From: DASRHT01 sp035293765
GTDB taxonomy: Bacteria > Chloroflexota > Ktedonobacteria > Ktedonobacterales > Ktedonobacteraceae
Assembly: GCA_035293765.1 (NCBI GenBank)
Contig: DATGMF010000067.1
Location: 1-30,590, forward strand
Direction: 5' to 3'
Length of the DNA stretch: 30,590 bases
Shown: piece after piece, positions 27,275 through 30,590 of the stretch
Layout: each line of letters starts with the position of its first letter
Numbering within the stretch: the stretch's first letter is position 1
The notes under the pieces: generated by a model
The model's input: the letters and a program-made list of their open reading frames with translations, nothing else
Databases searched by the model: none
Told to the model about the DNA's origin: nothing
Made by a program: the position numbers and the translations under genes

Positions 27275-28936
27275 GTGCGAAAATTTAGCTGCTTTATGAT
27301 TGGTAAAGGTTCCCTATTGATACAATGTGCCCAGATCGTTATAAATGAAGGCCATACCCTCTTAGGCATAATATCAGCAGATGACCTTGTAAAAAATTGG
27401 GCCTCTAAAAATGCCATCACATGCGTCAATCCTTCGATAGCGCTGAGTCTGGCGAGAGAGATTCCTTCTTTTGACTATCTCTTCAGCATAGTCAATACCG
27501 ACATTCTGAACGAGCAGATCTTGAAATTGCCTCTTCGAGGCTCAATTAATTATCACGATGCTCCTTTACCAAGATATGCCGGGAGCTATGCGACCTCCTG
27601 GGCTATTTTGAATGGTGAAAAGAAACATGGCATCACCTGGCATTTGATGACCGGCCTGGTTGATTCTGGCGATATTTTAAAGCAGGAGGTGTTTGAGGTC
27701 ACTGAGAACGATACCGCTTTTAGCCTTAACCTGTCCTGCTATGAAGCAGCCACCAAAGCGTTTGCCGCCCTGATACATGATCTATCGGCAGAAACGGCAT
27801 TACCACAGAAACAAGATTTAGCCAAACGAACTTTTTTTCCTCAATACCAGCGCCCATCCTCAGCCTGTATTCTATCCTGGACTCGCTCCACTTCCGAAAT
27901 AGACGCTCTTATCCGCGCTCTCGATTTTGGAATTTACCCAAATCCCCTGGGCGTTGCAAAATTCGCCATCAATAACCAGTTTTTTATTGCTTCTAAAGCG
28001 ATGCCACTTCGCACCCCTGCAACCGCTGCACCCGGACACATTACCAGCTTCACTAAAAACTCAATGACTATTTCGGTCGCTGATGGAGAAATCCTTCTCA
28101 AGGAGATTTTAACCCTGAGTGGCGAACCTCTAACAATCTCAGAAATGCTTAACACCTTTGAAATCAGACCAGGATATCAGTTACAGGAAATACATCCATC
28201 CATCCTAGAAACAATTGATGAGTATGCTAAATCAACTGCAAGGTACGAGTCTTTCTGGGTAAAAAGATTAAGTACACTCCCAACGGCCAGTAACCCTCTT
28301 CAGAAGAAGGTTACAACTCCAGCTTCTCAAAACTCATATAGAGTTATTCCAGGTATTTTCATAGATGAGGTAGATCGCTTTGACAAGAATGTTCAATCTC
28401 ATTTTCTAATAGCCGCTTTGATTCTTTATCTGGGATGTAAAGAGAGACGTTGGCACCTGGATACCTGGTACCAACATGAAGATTTACTGCTTTTGCCTGA
28501 TATATTGAAACAAATTTTTATGCCTTATGTTCCATTAAGTATAGAGGTGGCTCCCAAATCTACTATTGGAGATGCAATTTGTACGATCAGCGAGCAAATT
28601 GCCCTGACGAAAAAAAACAAAACTTTTTTACGAGATGTATTTGCCAGATATCCTGCTCTTCGACCGTTACGCTCAGCAATGCATGAGGAAAATAGTGGAC
28701 GGCCATTGATTGTGGAAAGCAGTCAAAGCATCAATACAGAGGCTCAAACAGCTTTTGAAAGCTCGCTTCGCTTCGTAGTCGGTGAAAGCCTATATACTTA
28801 TCGCTGGGAATACAATCCAGAACTTATCCACGAAAACGATGTAGTAACTTTCGAGAAAAGCTTTTCCGCTTTTTTAAAGAACCTTGTTATTCATCAAAAT
28901 AAAACCCTGCAAGAACTCTCTTTAATACTGCTTTAA
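27275..28936 (+). CDS. formyltransferase fused to a condensation-domain C-lobe, no A domain
   Basis: From GTG 27275 the protein has 554 residues. Residues 1-280 or so are a 10-formyl-tetrahydrofolate-dependent formyltransferase. The catalytic residues are visible as N92 and H94 (INYHDAPLPRYAGS) and D130 (LVDSGD). A formyltransferase C-terminal subdomain follows. Residues about 320-554 (from YESFWVKRL) look like only the C-terminal lobe of a condensation domain; no HHxxxDG is present. In known enzymes (LgrA, and ApdA of anabaenopeptilides) a formyltransferase domain is fused to an A-PCP module to N-formylate the first residue. Here A and PCP are missing, so it may act in trans on the first carrier, or be a truncated loading module. 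It is visibly more AT-rich than the NRPS genes, and it stops directly before a long hairpin. Confidence 0.8.
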   Translation: MRKFSCFMIGKGSLLIQCAQIVINEGHTLLGIISADDLVKNWASKNAITCVNPSIALSLAREIPSFDYLFSIVNTDILNEQILKLPLRGSINYHDAPLPRYAGSYATSWAILNGEKKHGITWHLMTGLVDSGDILKQEVFEVTENDTAFSLNLSCYEAATKAFAALIHDLSAETALPQKQDLAKRTFFPQYQRPSSACILSWTRSTSEIDALIRALDFGIYPNPLGVAKFAINNQFFIASKAMPLRTPATAAPGHITSFTKNSMTISVADGEILLKEILTLSGEPLTISEMLNTFEIRPGYQLQEIHPSILETIDEYAKSTARYESFWVKRLSTLPTASNPLQKKVTTPASQNSYRVIPGIFIDEVDRFDKNVQSHFLIAALILYLGCKERRWHLDTWYQHEDLLLLPDILKQIFMPYVPLSIEVAPKSTIGDAICTISEQIALTKKNKTFLRDVFARYPALRPLRSAMHEENSGRPLIVESSQSINTEAQTAFESSLRFVVGESLYTYRWEYNPELIHENDVVTFEKSFSAFLKNLVIHQNKTLQELSLILL

Positions 28937-28937
28937 A

Positions 28938-28999
28938 CGCAGAAGGGAGAGGTCAAAAGGATAACGGGGATGCTATCCTTTTGACCTCTCCCTTCTGCG
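28938..28999. terminator. 26-bp perfect inverted repeat between convergent genes
   Basis: Arms 28938-28963 and 28974-28999 are exact reverse complements over 26 nt, with a 10-nt loop (ACGGGGATGC). The repeat sits two bases after the formyltransferase stop and 12 bases before the stop of the minus-strand gene. Its place suggests a two-way terminator or a barrier against read-through in both directions. There is no clear T-run after either arm and the stem is much longer than a usual intrinsic terminator, so RNase III processing or a small mobile inverted repeat are alternatives. Confidence 0.65.
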
Positions 29000-29011
29000 C
29001 TTTCCTCTGTA

Positions 29012-30590
29012 CTATTCGCCTGGCTCGTCCGTCACGCCTTGTGCCATATTTATACAGCGCCTGAGTGCTGTAGCAAGGGTTTTTACATTTGGCTCTTCTA
29101 CCAGTTCGCTATGCTTCCCTGGTACAAGATGCACTTCAATACCACCTGCCGCTAGCTTTTCCCATCCACGGGTAATAGCCGGATGTATAAGTCCAGCAGA
29201 AGAGGCTTCTTCACTTTTTATCCCTTCCATAGACTCAGTTGCTCTGAACAGTGTTATTCTAGATGGATATACATGAGGCACATAGGTGTGCGCTCTATAT
29301 ATATTCATTTTTTGAATCTTCATGGCATGGCGCACCTGTTCCAGGCTAGCGTCCATGGGGATGATATGAGCCAGTTTCCCCTCTTCATAGGCATATGCGA
29401 ACTGTTTTTCCGGTGCCCACGAGTAAAAATCCCCGTCGGGGACAGGTATATTGAATTCGGTTAACATACTTTTGGCCAGTGCCGCATCACCAGTATCAGG
29501 CTTAACAGCTATTCGTTGCTCTTCCTGAGCGGCAGGTACTGTACTATCAATAATTGCAAGGAGTGCGACTTCGTACCCTTGCCTCTGTAGCTGTTGAGCC
29601 ATCTCAAAAGCTATCACCCCACCCAATGACCAGCCACCTATAAAGTAAGGAGGGGTCGGCTGAACGGCTCGCAGCTCGGTAATATAGTGTGCCGCAAGAC
29701 TTTCTAAGGTGTCGAAGGACGCTCCCGATTTTATAAGGTCAGGTGATTGCAGCCCGTAAAAGGGCTGATCTTTTCCCAGGTAACGCGCTAAATTTGTATA
29801 GCAAAATACATAGGGACCCGCAGGATGGACACAAAAAAATGGCGGTCTGGACCCTCTCGGCTGAAGTCTTACTATCGTCGATGTATTCTCTCCGGCAGTG
29901 CCTCCCCGGCGCAAAATCACCGCCAGTTCTGCTATAGTTGGATGTTGAAAAAGCAGGGTTAGCGGTAGATCGTATCCTAGCCGCTGACGAATTTGTGATA
30001 TCAGGCTCACGGCTTTGATAGAATGCCCACCAAGTTCAAAAAAGTCGTCCAGGATACTAATAGGCTGTAGCGCCAGGACTTCTTCCCAGATCTTCAGTAA
30101 TTGCAATTCGATCTCATCACGAGGTTGATAATACGTTTTTGCTTCAGCATCCTCGATTACTGATAGTTTCTTCTGATTAGCCACACCCTGTGGAGATATC
30201 AGTAACTGCCTATCTATTTTTCCATTCGCTGTCAGTGGCAATGCTCGCAAGAATATATAGGTTGAAGGCACCATATAGCCGGGCAAGCGATCTCCCAGGT
30301 ACCGCCTCAGCTCGCTCCTGCTCGGCACCGTCGTCCCCTTGCCCATCACATACGCCACCAAGCGGCTCTGTTGGCTCCCCTGCTCCTGCCTCTGCACCAC
30401 CACACTCTCCCTCACCTGCTCATGCCCTCGCAGCACCTCCTCGATCTCTCCCACCTCCACCCGGTACCCTCGCACCTTCACCTGCCCATCCATCCTCCCC
30501 CGATACTCCAGTTCTCCATCCCCTCGCTGCCTCACCCGGTCCCCCGTCCGATACCCCCGCTGTCCCTCCTGCCCACTCCAGTCCACCGGC
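29012..30590 (-). CDS. NRPS end piece: A (C-terminal part)-PCP-thioesterase, cut by window edge
   Basis: The gene runs off the right edge, so its N-terminus is not seen; the apparent GTG start at 30586 is not real. The visible 526 residues give A motifs A7 (YRTGD), A8 (QVKVRGYRVEVGEIEEVL) and A10 (LTANGKIDRQ), then a PCP (LGGHSI, Ser codon 30020-30022) and a type I thioesterase. The thioesterase triad is Ser in GGWSLGG (29627-29629), Asp in IIDSTVP (29546-29548) and His in PGKHSE (29111-29113). Thioesterases of this type free or cyclise the finished peptide. It converges on the main operon, so it is the last module either of this pathway or of a neighbouring one. Base use changes sharply near 30300, with the upstream part very G-rich on the coding strand. 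The thioesterase and carrier calls are secure. Confidence 0.9.
   Translation of the reverse strand, partial: PVDWSGQEGQRGYRTGDRVRQRGDGELEYRGRMDGQVKVRGYRVEVGEIEEVLRGHEQVRESVVVQRQEQGSQQSRLVAYVMGKGTTVPSRSELRRYLGDRLPGYMVPSTYIFLRALPLTANGKIDRQLLISPQGVANQKKLSVIEDAEAKTYYQPRDEIELQLLKIWEEVLALQPISILDDFFELGGHSIKAVSLISQIRQRLGYDLPLTLLFQHPTIAELAVILRRGGTAGENTSTIVRLQPRGSRPPFFCVHPAGPYVFCYTNLARYLGKDQPFYGLQSPDLIKSGASFDTLESLAAHYITELRAVQPTPPYFIGGWSLGGVIAFEMAQQLQRQGYEVALLAIIDSTVPAAQEEQRIAVKPDTGDAALAKSMLTEFNIPVPDGDFYSWAPEKQFAYAYEEGKLAHIIPMDASLEQVRHAMKIQKMNIYRAHTYVPHVYPSRITLFRATESMEGIKSEEASSAGLIHPAITRGWEKLAAGGIEVHLVPGKHSELVEEPNVKTLATALRRCINMAQGVTDEPGE

Noticed and set aside
1..30590. CRISPR arrays, tRNA or rRNA genes, transposases
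   Set aside because: None was seen on either strand; repeats found are palindromic and scattered, not arrays.

Overview
The window is almost entirely one modular NRPS/PKS biosynthetic locus. It reads left to right as one tight operon-like run from about 390 to 28936, plus the end of a convergent NRPS gene on the minus strand at the right edge. Base composition is balanced, there are strong AGGAGG-type ribosome sites, many genes overlap as ATGA or TGATG, and the NRPS domains look cyanobacteria-like. This would fit Ktedonobacteria (Chloroflexota), but there is no rRNA or housekeeping gene here to prove it; cyanobacteria or another NRPS-rich phylum remain possible.

Layout. Positions 1-389 are non-coding, with three small GC-rich hairpins and a good sigma70-like promoter (TTGACG, 17-nt spacer, TATAGT). 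Then come: a TauD/SyrP-like Fe(II)/2-oxoglutarate dioxygenase (390-1439); NRPS A (1464-8123: degenerate starter C, A1 predicted Asn, PCP, C, A2 predicted Leu, PCP); NRPS B (8120 to about 16705: C, A3 Leu-like, PCP, broken C4, orphan methyltransferase, PCP, C5, truncated A5 predicted Ser, then a leftover C-terminal tail); a KS-AT-ACP polyketide synthase with malonyl-type AT (16692-19778); NRPS D (19813-25878: C6, A6 predicted Ser with an embedded methyltransferase, PCP, terminal C); an MFS exporter (25878-27143); and a formyltransferase fused to the C-terminal lobe of a condensation domain (about 27275-28936). A 26-bp perfect inverted repeat separates this run from a minus-strand A(partial)-PCP-thioesterase end piece (29012-30590).

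How the parts fit. Collinear reading suggests a lipid-free hybrid peptide of roughly (hydroxy-)Asn, Leu, Leu-like, an N-methylated residue now missing its A domain, Ser, a malonate-derived C2 unit and N-methyl-Ser. The dioxygenase would supply beta-hydroxylation and the MFS protein export. Release could involve the terminal C domain or the minus-strand thioesterase. N-formylation by the formyltransferase is possible.

Two things stand out. First, the NRPS genes carry five lesions: an in-frame TGA, two deletion-like junctions with loss of frame, and two single-base frameshifts. The dioxygenase, PKS, exporter and formyltransferase are intact. The line is therefore either decaying or mis-sequenced/mis-assembled. 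Second, several NRPS domains contain short in-frame palindromic insertions. Two 30-nt copies in different A domains are 29/30 identical, and a related copy sits in a carrier domain. They behave like a mobile palindromic element that inserts into coding sequence without breaking it.
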